NCBI RefSeq assembly: GCF_001886715.1
Contig: NZ_CP018082.1
Coordinates: forward strand, 5,766,001-5,830,000
Direction: 5' to 3'
Origin: Nocardia mangyaensis
GTDB taxonomy: Bacteria; Actinomycetota; Actinomycetes; Mycobacteriales; Mycobacteriaceae
Length of the DNA stretch: 64,000 nt
Positions 1 through 9,750 of the stretch are shown here, piece after piece. Below the pieces are notes generated by a model. That model was not told the DNA's origin. It ran no database searches and was given only the letters and a program-made list of their open reading frames with translations. The translations under genes and the position numbers were made by a program. How positions within the stretch are numbered: position 1 is the first letter of the stretch; each line of letters starts with the position of its first letter.

Positions 1-84
1 TGCTGGATTGGTGTCGCCGCGGATAATACCCACAGTTCGCCGATATCAAACGCATTTCGGCCGGTGAGGCGGCCGGTTGCCGGG

Positions 85-1470
85 CTATGCGCTGGGGCCG
101 TACTCCTCGAGCATTTCGGTCACCAGGGCCGCGATCGGTGAGCGTTCGCTCCGGGTGAGCGTGATGTGCGCGAAAAGCGGGTGGCCCTTCAGTTTTTCGA
201 TCACGGCGGCCACGCCGTCGTGCCTGCCGACCCGCAGATTGTCGCGCTGGGCGACATCGTGGGTGAGCACCACCCGCGAACCGGTGCCGAGGCGGCTCAA
301 CACGGTCAGCAGCACATTGCGCTCGAGCGACTGCGCCTCGTCGACGATCACGAAGGAATCGTGCAGTGACCGGCCGCGGATGTGGGTCAGCGGCAGCACT
401 TCGAGCATGTCACGGCTGAGCACCTCCTCCATCACCTCCCGGCTGGCCAGCCCGTCGAGGGTGTCGAAGACGGCCTGTGCCCACGGACCCATCTTCTCGC
501 TCTCGGAACCGGGCAGGTAGCCCAGTTCCTGCCCGCCCACCGCGTACAGCGGCCGGAACACGACCACCTTGCGCTGGGTCCGTCGCTCGAGCACCGCCTC
601 CAGTCCGGCGGTCAGCGCGAGCGCGGACTTGCCGGTACCGGCGCGCCCGCCCATCGACACGATGCCGATGCTCTCGTCGAGCAACAGGTCCAGCGCGATC
701 CGCTGCTCGGCCGAACGCCCGTGCAGCCCGAAGGCCTCCCGTTCGCGCACCAACTGCACCCGCTTGTCCGCGGTGACCCGGCCCAGCGCGCTCGAGCTGC
801 TGCCGAGCAACCGGATTCCGGTGTGGCAGGGCAGTTCTCGCGCATCGTCCAGGTCGATCACCGAGTCCGCGTAGAGCTGGTCGATCTGGGCACTGGCGAC
901 GTCGAGTTCGACCATCCCGCTCCAGCCGGAGGTCACCACGTCCTGTGCGTGGTACTCATCCGCGGCCAGCCCGACCGCGCTCGCCTTGACGCGCAGCGGG
1001 ATGTCCTTGGACACCAGGACCACGTCCTCGCCCTCGGCCGAGAAGTTCAGCGCGCAGGCGAGAATGCGGGAATCGTTGGTGTCGGAGCGGAAGCCGGCGG
1101 GCAGTACCGAGGGGTCGGTGTGATTGAGCTCCACCTGCATGGTGCCGCCGTCGGTGCCGATGGGCAGTGCCTGATCGAGCCTGCCGTGCTGCACACGCAG
1201 GTCATCGAGCATGCGCAGCGCTTCGCGGGCGAACCAGCCGAGTTCGTGGTGGTGTCGCTTGGCCTCCAGTTCACTGATCACGACCAGGGGTAGGACCACC
1301 CGATGTTCACCGAACCGAGTCACGGCCCAGGGATCGGAGAGGAGAACGGAGGTGTCGACGACGAAAGTCTTTCGACCGGTACGCGAGGGGCTGGCCCCCT
1401 TCTTCGAGGCTTGCTTGGAGTTAGAGGCCGTGTGCTTCGCGGAAGCGGAAACGGAGCGTGCAGCAGTCAC
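85..1470 (-). CDS. phoH2: PhoH-family protein with N-terminal PIN domain (PhoH2 type)
   Basis: About 461 residues. The N-terminal third is a PIN nuclease domain ([12 protein letters not shown] near residues 36-47, later acidic residues in NDSRILAC). The C-terminal half is a PhoH ATPase with Walker A GRAGTGKS (about 275-282) and Walker B FVIVDEAQ (about 373-380). In mycobacteria this fusion (Rv1095) is an RNA helicase/ribonuclease. The ORF can be opened at GTG 1494, but the GTG at 1470 follows AAGGAG with a 6-base gap and is preferred. It is monocistronic; the phoH2-glyA-coaA order matches M. tuberculosis Rv1095-Rv1092c. Confidence 0.93.
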   Translation of the reverse strand: MTAARSVSASAKHTASNSKQASKKGASPSRTGRKTFVVDTSVLLSDPWAVTRFGEHRVVLPLVVISELEAKRHHHELGWFAREALRMLDDLRVQHGRLDQALPIGTDGGTMQVELNHTDPSVLPAGFRSDTNDSRILACALNFSAEGEDVVLVSKDIPLRVKASAVGLAADEYHAQDVVTSGWSGMVELDVASAQIDQLYADSVIDLDDARELPCHTGIRLLGSSSSALGRVTADKRVQLVREREAFGLHGRSAEQRIALDLLLDESIGIVSMGGRAGTGKSALALTAGLEAVLERRTQRKVVVFRPLYAVGGQELGYLPGSESEKMGPWAQAVFDTLDGLASREVMEEVLSRDMLEVLPLTHIRGRSLHDSFVIVDEAQSLERNVLLTVLSRLGTGSRVVLTHDVAQRDNLRVGRHDGVAAVIEKLKGHPLFAHITLTRSERSPIAALVTEMLEEYGPSA

Positions 1471-1768
1471 GGTGGGCTCCTTATGTGTTCGCACGGCACC
1501 CGCACGAACGATCTCGCTGGACCGGTCCGTCCTGGTAGGTGGGTGACGCGCTGGTCAACCACCACGAGGACCGGGTGCCGGCCCTCTCGCACTGAGTAGC
1601 TCAGTCACGGTCAGGACCTCCCGTACGAGCCACACCGACGCGGCCCGCATCTTTGACGCTACCGCCGAACCGGTGGCGGCGCTGGCGGACCGACCCACGT
1701 GTCCGTGAATTTGTCGTTAACCGGCGCGAACGGCCCGGCACCGCGCGTCGGCGACTACAGTCGAAGGC

Positions 1769-2041
1769 ATGGCCGATGACCAGGATCTGGAGCAGCTGTC
1801 GTCGAAGGAACTCCACGACCGGGCGGTGCGCAGCGCGGTCCGGCACGGGGACGTGAAGTTCCTCTGGGAGTTGCTGAAGTCGATTCCGGCCGCGCAGGCC
1901 GAGGCGGGCGAACTCGGCGAGAGCGCGGCCGACATCAAGTACGTGCTGCCGATGATCGACGACTATTTCCACGCCGGTGACGGCAAACTCGCTGAAGTTC
2001 TGCGCCCGAGGTACCTGGATTACCTGCGCAAGCAGGGCTGA
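1769..2041 (+). CDS. Small conserved hypothetical protein
   Basis: 90 residues, acidic and soluble, with no signal peptide or membrane segment. The sequence looks all-helical (LSSKELHDRAVRSAV, then FLWELLKSIPAAQAE). Third-position GC and clean start and stop support a real gene; I do not recognise the family. It is convergent with the next gene, the two stop codons lying only a base or so apart (2041 and 2043), so the transcripts probably end against each other. Confidence 0.65.
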   Translation: MADDQDLEQLSSKELHDRAVRSAVRHGDVKFLWELLKSIPAAQAEAGELGESAADIKYVLPMIDDYFHAGDGKLAEVLRPRYLDYLRKQG

Positions 2042-2042
2042 G

Positions 2043-2462
2043 TCAGCGCCGCGCGATCGCCCGCGCGACGCCGACCACGGTGCCGCGCAGCACGTTTCCC
2101 TTGCTGAAGTGGTCGTCCCACAGCACGATCCGGCCCTCACGCAGCGCGAAGGTGCCGCTCACCCAGAAGCCGATGCGCACCGGGCCCACGTGCAGGTAGT
2201 CGGTGCGATCGGTGAGCACGATGTCGCCGTCGGCGGCGATGTGATGGATCTCGGCGGAGAAGCCCAGCGACGGCCTGCCGAGACTGCGCAGCACAGTGGC
2301 CACCCGGTCCTTGCCGCGCACGGTCGGCAGTGAGGTGTTCTTCCAGACAATCGCCGGGTCGAGCAACTCCAGTGCCTCGTCGACGGCGCTCAGTTCGAGC
2401 GCGGCAAAGAACTCGCGCACGACGGTGACAGCGGTCTCCGGCAGTTCCGGCTTGTCGGTCAT
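2043..2462 (-). CDS. Limonene-1,2-epoxide hydrolase / SnoaL-like (NTF2 fold) protein
   Basis: 139 residues from the ATG giving MTDKPELPET. The NTF2-like cone fold is suggested by VVREFFAALELSAVDEAL followed by DPAIVWKNTSLPTVRGKD and a C-terminal strand pattern ending WDDHFSKGNVLRG, typical of the limonene-epoxide-hydrolase family (EphG-like in mycobacteria, about 149 residues). Catalytic Asp/Arg candidates are present (DRTDY; FALREGRIV) but I cannot prove activity. A longer reading to 2597 would overlap the promoter of the divergent oxidoreductase and is rejected. Confidence 0.75.
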   Translation of the reverse strand: MTDKPELPETAVTVVREFFAALELSAVDEALELLDPAIVWKNTSLPTVRGKDRVATVLRSLGRPSLGFSAEIHHIAADGDIVLTDRTDYLHVGPVRIGFWVSGTFALREGRIVLWDDHFSKGNVLRGTVVGVARAIARR

Positions 2463-2576
2463 GCTGCGAGCGTAGAACCTCCGCGCGCCGGAGACCAGGG
2501 TCGCTACCGACCCGCCCGGCGGGCGATCACATGTCCAGAGCGGCTCTCTCGATCTGCGGCCGGACCTGAGCAGTCC

Positions 2577-2607
2577 TTGACTTGAAGTGCACTCCAAGTC
2601 ATATGGT
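2577..2607 (+). promoter_or_regulatory. MerR-type promoter with 19-bp spacer and palindromic operator
   Basis: A -35 box TTGACT (2577-2582) and a -10 box TATGGT (2602-2607) are separated by 19 bp. The spacer region contains the near-perfect palindrome ACTTGAAGTGCACTCCAAGT (2580-2599, two mismatched pairs out of ten). Over-long spacing with a dyad in the spacer is the hallmark of promoters untwisted by MerR-family activators. Transcription would begin close to 2614, making the downstream oxidoreductase message leaderless. No MerR gene is visible nearby. Confidence 0.75.
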
Positions 2608-2614
2608 CGATGAC

Positions 2615-3610
2615 ATGAGCATTCGCCTCGGTTACCAGATGCCCAATTTCAGCAATACGTCCTCGGTGCGCGAGCTGTTCCCCGCGGTGATCGCGCAGGC
2701 CAGGGAGGCGGAGGCGGCGGGGTTCGATGCCGCGTTCGTGATGGATCACTTCTACCAGCTGCCACTGATCGGGGCGCCGGAGGAGCCGATGCTGGAGGCG
2801 TACTCGGCGCTGTCCGGGCTGGCCACGGCGACCGAGCGAATTCAGTTGTCGGCCTTGGTGACCGGCAACACCTACCGGAATCCGGCGCTGCTGGCCAAAA
2901 CCGTCACCACACTGGATGTGGTCAGTGATGGGCGCGCGGTGCTGGGCATCGGGGCCGGGTGGTTCGAGCTCGAGCATCAGCAGTACGGGTTCGAGTTCGG
3001 GACATTCACCGAGCGCTTCGAGCGCCTCGACGAGGCGCTGCAGATCATCGAGCCGATGCTGCGCGGCCAGCACCCGAGCTTCGACGGCAAGTGGTACCGC
3101 GCGGAGAACGCGAGGAACGAACCGCGTATCCGCGACGACCTGCCGATCCTGCTCGGCGGTGGTGGCGAGAAGAAGACCTTCGGCCTGGCCGCGCGCTTCG
3201 CCGATCACCTCAACATCATCTGCAATGCCTCCGAACTCCCCCGCAAACTCGACGCCCTGCACCAGCGGTGCGACGAGGCGGGCCGCGATCCCGCCACCCT
3301 GGAGACCAGCTTCCTCGCCCTCGCCATCGTCGATTCCGACGGCGACCGCGCCCGCAAACAGCAGGTAGACATCATGGCCCGCCTCGGTGTCGACCTGTCG
3401 ACCCTCACCGAGGCCGAGCGCCGGGAGACCATCGCCGACCGCCAATTCGCCGGCACCCCGGACGAAGTCGCCGAACAGATCCAGGCCCGCGTCCTCGATC
3501 TCGGCATCGACGGCGTCATCGTCAACATGGTCGCCAACGGCCACGAGCCCGGCGTCGTCAGCGCGGTGGGCCAGGCCCTGCGCCCGCTGGTCTCGACGCC
3601 CCAGTCCTAG
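2615..3610 (+). CDS. LLM-class F420-dependent oxidoreductase
   Basis: 331 residues with the bacterial luciferase-like TIM barrel: RLGYQMPNFSN at the start, AAGFDAAFVMDHFYQLP, the barrel strand LSALVTGNTYRNPALLAK, and the GRAVLGIGAGWFELEHQQYG motif typical of F420-using members. The start ATG at 2615 is chosen because the MerR-type promoter -10 lies only 8 bases upstream, so an in-frame ATG at 2582 would fall inside the promoter. The substrate is unknown. It is divergent from the epoxide-hydrolase-like gene, which may be functionally linked. Confidence 0.88.
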   Translation: MSIRLGYQMPNFSNTSSVRELFPAVIAQAREAEAAGFDAAFVMDHFYQLPLIGAPEEPMLEAYSALSGLATATERIQLSALVTGNTYRNPALLAKTVTTLDVVSDGRAVLGIGAGWFELEHQQYGFEFGTFTERFERLDEALQIIEPMLRGQHPSFDGKWYRAENARNEPRIRDDLPILLGGGGEKKTFGLAARFADHLNIICNASELPRKLDALHQRCDEAGRDPATLETSFLALAIVDSDGDRARKQQVDIMARLGVDLSTLTEAERRETIADRQFAGTPDEVAEQIQARVLDLGIDGVIVNMVANGHEPGVVSAVGQALRPLVSTPQS

Positions 3611-3665
3611 GGCCCCGATGATCGGGGGCTCACGCCGGGTTCCGGACGGTGTTAGGTTCGCGCCC

Positions 3666-3890
3666 ATGAAACGCACCATCGCCGCAGCGGCCTTCGCCGC
3701 CGTGCTCGCACCGGCCCAGTTCGTCACGGCGGGACCCGCTTCGGCAGCGCCCGTCGTGCCCGCCCCGGTCGACGGACCGATGCTGGGGTCCGCCGACGAG
3801 GGCTGCACCGCCTTCGGCTGCTCTTCCCCGATGGCGGAGTTCCTGCTGATCACTCTGCCCGCACTGCTCGGCTCGGGCAGCGGCGAGTAG
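3666..3890 (+). CDS. Small secreted hypothetical protein
   Basis: 74 residues. There is a typical signal peptide (MKRTIAAAAFAAVLAP then an A-S-A-A cleavage region), a short mature part with two cysteines (EGCTAFGCSSP) that could form a disulfide, and a hydrophobic tail (EFLLITLPALLGSGSGE). Such tiny Cys-pair exported proteins are common in Nocardia. No function can be assigned. It is convergent with the esterase at 3917. Confidence 0.7.
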   Translation: MKRTIAAAAFAAVLAPAQFVTAGPASAAPVVPAPVDGPMLGSADEGCTAFGCSSPMAEFLLITLPALLGSGSGE

Positions 3891-3916
3891 CGGCAGACGG
3901 AGATCGGGACCAGGGC

Positions 3917-4936
3917 CTATCCGGTCCGGCTGCCGATCGTCTGTGAGAGGAACGGCCACGAGGTGCGCAGGTCGTCCTCCCAGTAGCCCCAGGAATGCGT
4001 GCCGACAGGGCGGTCGTCGAAGGTGACCGGGATGTCGAGTTCGCGGAGGCGGTTCGCCAGATTCACTGTGCACGAATGGATCGCGGCCTCGATCGGGCCG
4101 CCGAACAGGATCTGCACGGGCAGGGGAATCCGGCCTTCCTGCACCCGGCGATCGGTGGGCGTGTCGTGCGGTGCGGCCGGAATGCCGGTTCCCGCACTGA
4201 GATACACGGCGGTGCCGCGCAGGCCCTCCGCGTTGACCAGCGGGTCGTTGGCGCGCCACAGCGGACCGTTGCGCGGGCCCCACATGTTCTCGACGCTCTG
4301 TCCGCCACCCCAGTTCTCCACGGTGATCCGGACGAACTCCTGGCCGATCGGGTCGGAGGTCTGCGCGCAGCCGCTGTAGGAGGCCACGCTCTTCCAGAAT
4401 CCGGGCCGGGCGATGGCCAGGTTCAGGACCGAGGTGCCACTCATCGAGACGCCGACCAGGGCGCGATCGTCGTTGGCCCCGAGGAATCCCTCGATGACCG
4501 GTGGCAGTTCCGTGTTGAGGAAGGTCTGCCACTTGTTCCGGCCGAGAACGGCGTCGTCGCGCACCCAGTCGGTGTAGTAGGAGTTGCTGCCGCCATAGGG
4601 CGTCACCACGTTGACGTCCTTGTCGCGCAGGAAGCTCACCGCGTCGGTCTGCACGTCCCAGCCGCTCTCGTTCGGTCCGCCGCCGGAACCGTTGAGCAGA
4701 TACATCGTCGGGCGTGGGGTGGTGGTGTCGGCGGCGCGGATGACCTGGATCGGGATCTCGCGGTCCATGGCGGGCGAATACACCATGACCGTTTGCTGCC
4801 GGTCGTTCTCCTCGGTCACCGACGCGATGCCCGCCGATCCCGGTTGCGCGGTGCCGGTGCCTGCCATTCCGGTCATGGTCGCGGCGGCGAGCAGGCCGAC
4901 CGCCGCCCAGCGCAGTGTTGTCCTAGGTGTTCGCAA
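3917..4936 (-). CDS. Secreted antigen-85-like esterase / mycolyltransferase family protein
   Basis: 339 residues from TTG 4936, preceded by GAGGGG at good distance; longer readings lose the ribosome site. The signal peptide is LRWAAVGLLAAATMTGMAG. The mature alpha/beta hydrolase carries the Ag85-like VYSPAMDREIPIQV opening, the nucleophile elbow GVSMSGT, and a terminal catalytic histidine in GTHSWGYWEDDL, with cysteines in GCAQTS and IHSCTVN. Ag85-family enzymes transfer mycolates to trehalose or arabinogalactan; many Nocardia paralogues are untested esterases. The role here is inferred. Confidence 0.85.
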   Translation of the reverse strand: MRTPRTTLRWAAVGLLAAATMTGMAGTGTAQPGSAGIASVTEENDRQQTVMVYSPAMDREIPIQVIRAADTTTPRPTMYLLNGSGGGPNESGWDVQTDAVSFLRDKDVNVVTPYGGSNSYYTDWVRDDAVLGRNKWQTFLNTELPPVIEGFLGANDDRALVGVSMSGTSVLNLAIARPGFWKSVASYSGCAQTSDPIGQEFVRITVENWGGGQSVENMWGPRNGPLWRANDPLVNAEGLRGTAVYLSAGTGIPAAPHDTPTDRRVQEGRIPLPVQILFGGPIEAAIHSCTVNLANRLRELDIPVTFDDRPVGTHSWGYWEDDLRTSWPFLSQTIGSRTG

Positions 4937-5024
4937 GTGAGTGCCCCTCGGGTGGTCGTCGTCGGCAGATGCCGACCAGGTACGCCGAGGACTTCGGCCA
5001 GCCCCCGCGTCCGGTTTGGTCCGA

Positions 5025-5267
5025 TCAGCCGAAACATTCGCCATCGAGGGAATCGACCGGGCGGCGCACCCGGCGAGCCTGCGGCCCCTTCGCTCCGACC
5101 ACGACCTCGAAATCCACCCGCCGACCTTGCCTGAGCAGCCGATCGTCGCGTTGCTCGAGCAGATCGACGCGCTCGACCAGCAGGTCCGCGCCATCATCGT
5201 CGGGCACAACGAACCCGAACCCCCGCTCAGCGTTGAACCACTTCACCGTGCCCGACTGCGTCGCCAT
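5025..5267 (-). CDS. Cold-shock domain protein with altered RNP2 motif
   Basis: 80 residues starting MATQSGTVKWFNAERGFGF, the canonical cold-shock domain opening with RNP1 (GFGFV). The usual RNP2 (VFVHxS) is replaced by LLVERVD, losing the aromatic and histidine residues that stack on nucleic-acid bases. The C-terminal KGPQARRVRRP is conserved with a basic extension ending DSLDGECFG. The inner ATG at 5267 is the family start; an extension to 5336 is unlikely. Nucleic-acid binding may be weak or specialised. Confidence 0.85.
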   Translation of the reverse strand: MATQSGTVKWFNAERGFGFVVPDDDGADLLVERVDLLEQRDDRLLRQGRRVDFEVVVGAKGPQARRVRRPVDSLDGECFG

Positions 5268-5389
5268 GCGTTCACCCTTCACTCGAATGCGAAGGACTTC
5301 GTCACGCTTGGTCGCTCGGATCGGTGTCGCGGTCATCCCCTGCGTCCCGATGGAGTGAATCAGCGGGCCGACGACGGCACCCTTCGCTC

Positions 5390-5764
5390 ATGGGATTGTG
5401 GACACGGGCGCCGAAATTGACTGCGCCGGAATCAGTTACGTGGCAGCACCTCGCCAATCGGACGCAATCCGCCAACCGCGCGGTCGGAGGACGGCTGTAT
5501 CTGACCGGTGAACGCCTGATCTTCGAGCCGACGCACATCGACGCACTCACCGGGGGCCGAGCATGGCAAGCTCAGCTCTCGGCGATCACCACCATCAGCA
5601 CCCAGGCTCCCACCGGCGGGATGTTCAGCGGTGGCCTGCGCACTCGACTGCGGATCGACCTGCGTGACGGCAGCACCGAACTGTTCGTCGTCAACAAGGT
5701 GGACGAGATCGTCGCCGTGCTGCGACAGGCGGTGGGCGGGTCCACCGAACTCCCCAACGGATGA
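5390..5764 (+). CDS. GRAM/PH-like domain protein
   Basis: 124 residues. The GRAM-like pattern is visible as VGGRLYLTGERLIFEPTHID, then W-Q-AQLSAITTIS, then a strand-rich end (LRIDLRDGSTELFVVNKV) and a final helix DEIVAVLRQAVGG. Bacterial GRAM/PH proteins are small cytosolic proteins of mostly unknown role. ATG 5390 is chosen because sequence upstream lacks family similarity and overlaps the cold-shock gene promoter. It is convergent with glyA across a strong terminator. Confidence 0.75.
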   Translation: MGLWTRAPKLTAPESVTWQHLANRTQSANRAVGGRLYLTGERLIFEPTHIDALTGGRAWQAQLSAITTISTQAPTGGMFSGGLRTRLRIDLRDGSTELFVVNKVDEIVAVLRQAVGGSTELPNG

Positions 5765-5765
5765 C

Positions 5766-5801
5766 GACAGCCCCGCCGATTCGAGGATCGGCGGGGCTGT
5801 C
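5766..5801. terminator. Bidirectional terminator hairpin
   Basis: A perfect 15-bp stem (5766-5780 with 5787-5801) closes a 6-base TCGAGG loop. It sits between the stop codons of the GRAM gene and glyA, which converge, so it can serve both strands. There is no clear U-tract, as usual for actinobacteria. Confidence 0.85.
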
Positions 5802-5817
5802 GGCGAACGGTTTCGGC

Positions 5818-7113
5818 TCAGCCGAGCAGGCGCCAGTCCTCGAGGCCCTGGTACAGCGGGACGCTCTGAGCCAGCTTCGAGACCCGGCCCCGCAGGGTTT
5901 CGGTATCGGAAGTACCGGCGAGGGCGGCGGCAATGATGTCGGCGACCTCGGTGAACTCGCTGTCCCCGAAACCGCGAGTGGCCAGGGCGGCGGTGCCGAT
6001 CCGCAGGCCGGAGGTGACCATCGGGGGCCGGGGGTCGAACGGGACCGCGTTGCGGTTGACCGTGATCCCGACCTCGTGCAGCACGTCCTCGGCCTGCTGA
6101 CCATCGAGTTCGGAATTGCGCAGGTCGACCAGGACCAGGTGGACATCGGTGCCACCGGTCAACACCGACACGCCCTTGTCCTTGACATCGGCACCGGTCA
6201 GGCGTTCGGCCAGAATCCGGGCGCCGGAGAGGGTGCGTTGCTGGCGGTCGGCGAATTCCTCGGTCGCGGCGATCTTGAACGCGGCGGCCTTGGCGGCGAT
6301 CACGTGCATGAGCGGGCCGCCCTGCTGACCGGGGAACACCGCGCTGTTGAGCTTCTTGGCGAATTCCTGCTTGGCCAGGATCAGACCCGAACGCGGTCCG
6401 CCGAGGGTCTTGTGGACGGTCGAGGACACGACATCGGCGTAGGGAACCGGGGACGGGTGCAGTCCGGCGGCGACCAGGCCGGCGAAGTGGGCCATGTCGA
6501 CCCACAGGTAGGCGCCGACCTCGTCGGCGATCTCGCGGAACCGGGCGAAGTCCTGGTGGCGGGGGTAGGCCGACCAGCCTGCGACGATGACCTTGGGCTT
6601 GGCCTTGATCGCGATGTCACGGACTTCGTCCATGTCGATGCGATGGTCTTCCTTCGACACCCCGTAGGAGTGCACGTCGTAGAGCTTGCCGGAGAAGTTC
6701 AGGCGCATGCCGTGGGTCAGATGCCCGCCGTGGGCGAGGTCGAGACCGAGCAGGGTTTCGCCGGGGTTCATCAACGCCATGAGCACGGCGGCGTTGGCTT
6801 GCGCGCCGGAGTGGGGCTGGACGTTGGCGAACTCGGCGCCGAAGAGCTCCTTGGCGCGGTCGCGGGCCAGGGTCTCCACGACGTCGACGGCTTCACAACC
6901 GCCGTAGTAGCGGCGCCCGGGGTAACCCTCGGCGTACTTGTTGGTCAGCACCGAGCCTTGGGCTTGCAGGACCGCACGGGGCACGAAGTTCTCCGAGGCG
7001 ATCATTTCGAGGGTGTCGCGTTCGCGGGCGAGTTCGCCTGCCATCGCGGCGGCCAACTCGGGATCGAGCTCACCGAGAGACTGGGTATTCACCGAAGCGG
7101 TCGTCTGCGTCAC
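5818..7113 (-). CDS. glyA: Serine hydroxymethyltransferase
   Basis: 431 residues. It converts serine and tetrahydrofolate to glycine and 5,10-methylene-THF using PLP. The family signature is complete: [28 protein letters not shown], and the PLP lysine in [13 protein letters not shown] (Lys about 235). The GTG at 7113 follows a GAGG ribosome site and fits family length; the ORF could extend to 7152 but without support. It is syntenic with M. tuberculosis glyA1 (Rv1093), lying between phoH2 and coaA. Confidence 0.97.
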   Translation of the reverse strand: MTQTTASVNTQSLGELDPELAAAMAGELARERDTLEMIASENFVPRAVLQAQGSVLTNKYAEGYPGRRYYGGCEAVDVVETLARDRAKELFGAEFANVQPHSGAQANAAVLMALMNPGETLLGLDLAHGGHLTHGMRLNFSGKLYDVHSYGVSKEDHRIDMDEVRDIAIKAKPKVIVAGWSAYPRHQDFARFREIADEVGAYLWVDMAHFAGLVAAGLHPSPVPYADVVSSTVHKTLGGPRSGLILAKQEFAKKLNSAVFPGQQGGPLMHVIAAKAAAFKIAATEEFADRQQRTLSGARILAERLTGADVKDKGVSVLTGGTDVHLVLVDLRNSELDGQQAEDVLHEVGITVNRNAVPFDPRPPMVTSGLRIGTAALATRGFGDSEFTEVADIIAAALAGTSDTETLRGRVSKLAQSVPLYQGLEDWRLLG

Positions 7114-7316
7114 GGACCTCAGTCTATGGGCCGCGCGCGGACACCCGAGCACGGGGATAGCGCAACACCGACCAGCCCGCCACCCGGGAGACGCAGCTCA
7201 CAAGGCCGCGGCGCAGGCGAGTTCGTCTGCCATCGCCCCGCCCCACCCGATCGACACACTGCTGCCGCAGCTCTCGCACCTGGTCTGTCAGCTGCTCAAC
7301 GGCGGGAACTACGCGG

Positions 7317-8537
7317 TCATCCTGTGAGCGCGTTCGCCTCACCCATGCGGCGGATCGCGCCCGGGGTGAGCGGCTCGTCCAGCAGCCGACCGAACCGTTC
7401 GGCGCGATCGGCGGCGTCGACCGCGCCGTCGAGCCAGCCGCCGAGCAGCCGGTAACCCTCCACATAGGTGCTGATGTAGGCCCGCCACAGCGGCGAGGAC
7501 AGGAAGCGCAGCGATTGCCGTGCCCGCTCGGGCGTCGCCAGACTCCACCGCTGCAGAAACAGCGCCACCTCGTCGGCGTCGCGATGCTGATCGTGCAGCA
7601 GCAGGGCCGCGTCCTGGCGCACGCTGAGCAGCTTCGCCGAGGCGGTCGCGAACCGTTCGGCCCGCTCGCCGTCGAAGCGAAGTCCCAGATCGGCGTAGAT
7701 CTCCTGGGCCCACACACCCCAGCCGGGTCCGACGATCGACCGCAGCGCCAGATCGGCCAAACCCTCGGCCATCAGGCATTGCGGGGTGTTGACCAGGAAC
7801 AGCGTCTGCTCGTCCTCACCCGCCGCGACCAGCCCGGCCTCCTTGCGGCAGTGCTCGGTGTGATGGCCCGGATAGGACTCGTGCGCGATCAGCGCCGGCA
7901 GGTGCGCCATGTGCTGTTTGAGGTCGGCGTTGATCGCGACCTTGGAGTGGAAGCCGCCGAGGTAGTAGTTGAATCCCGACCACGGTTTGTCGCCGACGAC
8001 CTCGTAGGTGACGTGCTCGGTGTCGGGCAGCGGATAGCGGTCGCGCACCCGTTCGCGCAGCGCGCTGGAGAACGCTTCGACGCAGGTGGCGAGCTTTTCC
8101 GGCGGGATCTCATCCCCGCGGCGGTAGGCGGCGGCGCGCTCGGCGAGCGGCCCGTCGCCGCCGAGTACCTCGTCCATCAGCCGGTGCGCCTCGCGGTATT
8201 CCTCGGGGTCGCCGGGGGCGATGTCGACGTCGAAATACGCGCGGACCTCGTCGACGAAACCGATCTCCGCACCCGCGAACTTGCGCGCCGAGCACTCCAT
8301 CGCCACCAAGTGGGCGTCGAGGAACTCGGTGCGCCGCACCGACAAACCGGCCTCGGTCAGTTCGACCCGCAGCTCGGCGGCCCGCCGGGCCAGCGCGGCA
8401 GGCTCGGGAACCGGCGCGTTCTCGGCATCGCGGCGCAGCTGCGGATCGCCGGTGTAGGCGTCGACGAAGCCCTCCTCGAGCCGATCGAAAGCCAGTCCGA
8501 GCCGCAGATATTCAGTGACAAGTGGATGTGACCCCAT
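7317..8537 (-). CDS. DUF885-family putative metal-dependent peptidase
   Basis: 406 residues, no signal peptide. The key motif is LIAHESYPGHHTEHC (about residues 217-230), the HExxPGHH pattern of DUF885 proteins, which resembles gluzincin peptidases. A downstream E in CLMAEGLADLAL could complete the zinc site. YYLGGFHSKVAINADL is also typical. Peptidase activity is inferred from fold similarity only. It lies upstream of glyA on the same strand with about 200 bases between them, so co-transcription is possible but not shown. Confidence 0.8.
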   Translation of the reverse strand: MGSHPLVTEYLRLGLAFDRLEEGFVDAYTGDPQLRRDAENAPVPEPAALARRAAELRVELTEAGLSVRRTEFLDAHLVAMECSARKFAGAEIGFVDEVRAYFDVDIAPGDPEEYREAHRLMDEVLGGDGPLAERAAAYRRGDEIPPEKLATCVEAFSSALRERVRDRYPLPDTEHVTYEVVGDKPWSGFNYYLGGFHSKVAINADLKQHMAHLPALIAHESYPGHHTEHCRKEAGLVAAGEDEQTLFLVNTPQCLMAEGLADLALRSIVGPGWGVWAQEIYADLGLRFDGERAERFATASAKLLSVRQDAALLLHDQHRDADEVALFLQRWSLATPERARQSLRFLSSPLWRAYISTYVEGYRLLGGWLDGAVDAADRAERFGRLLDEPLTPGAIRRMGEANALTG

Positions 8538-8744
8538 ACGACGACTTTACGGCGTTGATCACAAAAGTGCGCTCTACCTCGGGATTGTTGCCCGTTACCG
8601 ACCGGTAGCCAAACCCCCCGTTGCGCGCAGGCGACCGAGACGGAGCACAATCTCGCTATGCGGTCAGCGTTATCCCGGTCATCCCGGATCTCACCCGACG
8701 GGCAGCCCAGCTGTGCGTGTTTGCCCGGACGGAGCGTCGGGTAA

Positions 8745-9677
8745 GTGGCACGGATGAGCGAGCCGAGTCCGTATGTGGAGTTCGATCGGAAGCAGTGGCG
8801 GACCCTGCGCAAGTCGACTCCCCTGGTCCTGACCGAGGAGGAACTGACCGGGTTACGTGGCCTCGGGGAACAGATCGATCTCGAGGAAGTCGCCGAGGTC
8901 TACCTGCCGCTCGCTCGACTGATCCACCTGCAGGTCGCCGCGCGCCAGCGGCTGTTCGCGGCCACCGCGACCTTCCTCGGCGAGAAGCATCCGGACAAGC
9001 AGGTGCCGTTCGTGATCGGCGTCGCCGGCAGTGTGGCGGTCGGCAAGTCGACCACCGCGCGCGTGCTGCAGGCACTGCTGTCGCGCTGGGATCACCATCC
9101 GCGCGTCGACCTGGTGACCACCGACGGATTCCTCTATCCCACCGCCGAACTCACCCGCCGCGGCATCATGCACCGCAAAGGCTTCCCGGAGAGCTACGAC
9201 CGGCGCAAGCTGCTGCGGTTCGTCACCGAGGTGAAGTCGGGCGCCGAAGAGGTGTGCGCGCCGGTGTATTCGCACATCTCCTACGACATCGTGCCCGACG
9301 AGAAACACTGTGTGCGCCAACCCGACATCCTCATCGTCGAGGGCCTCAATGTCTTGCAGACCGGCCCGCGCCTGATGGTCTCGGACCTGTTCGACTTCTC
9401 CATCTATGTCGACGCCAGGATCGAGGACATCGAGAACTGGTACGTGCAGCGCTTTCTCGCCCTGCGCAAGACCGGCTTCGCCGACCCCGACGCGCACTTC
9501 CACCACTACTCGTCCTTCGACGACCAGCAGGCCACCGCGGCCGCGCGCGACATCTGGAACTCCACCAACCGGCCGAATCTGGTGGAGAACATCCTGCCGA
9601 CCCGCCCGCGCGCGACGCTGGTGCTGCGCAAGGACTCCGACCACACCATCAACCGGCTGCGCCTGCGCAAACTCTGA
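8745..9677 (+). CDS. coaA: Type I pantothenate kinase
   Basis: 310 residues, the first step of coenzyme A synthesis. It has P-loop [11 protein letters not shown] (92-102), [19 protein letters not shown] and LRLRKL at the end, almost colinear with M. tuberculosis CoaA (312). GTG 8745 is preferred over ATG 8754 because GGAG lies 10 bases upstream and the mycobacterial protein begins with an equivalent short MSRL-like tail before SEPSPYVEF. It is divergent from the DUF885 gene. Confidence 0.97.
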   Translation: MARMSEPSPYVEFDRKQWRTLRKSTPLVLTEEELTGLRGLGEQIDLEEVAEVYLPLARLIHLQVAARQRLFAATATFLGEKHPDKQVPFVIGVAGSVAVGKSTTARVLQALLSRWDHHPRVDLVTTDGFLYPTAELTRRGIMHRKGFPESYDRRKLLRFVTEVKSGAEEVCAPVYSHISYDIVPDEKHCVRQPDILIVEGLNVLQTGPRLMVSDLFDFSIYVDARIEDIENWYVQRFLALRKTGFADPDAHFHHYSSFDDQQATAAARDIWNSTNRPNLVENILPTRPRATLVLRKDSDHTINRLRLRKL

Positions 9678-9750
9678 TCAGCGGGACAGGGTGCGCACAC
9701 TGATCACCCTGCCCCGCAACGAGTTCGGGCGCACGATCGGCCCGTTCCGG

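Noticed and set aside
5761..7455. 564-codon plus-strand ORF
   Set aside because: Antisense to glyA; composition typical of a high-GC shadow frame (Gly/Val/Asp-rich, no family motif) and starts inside the terminator.
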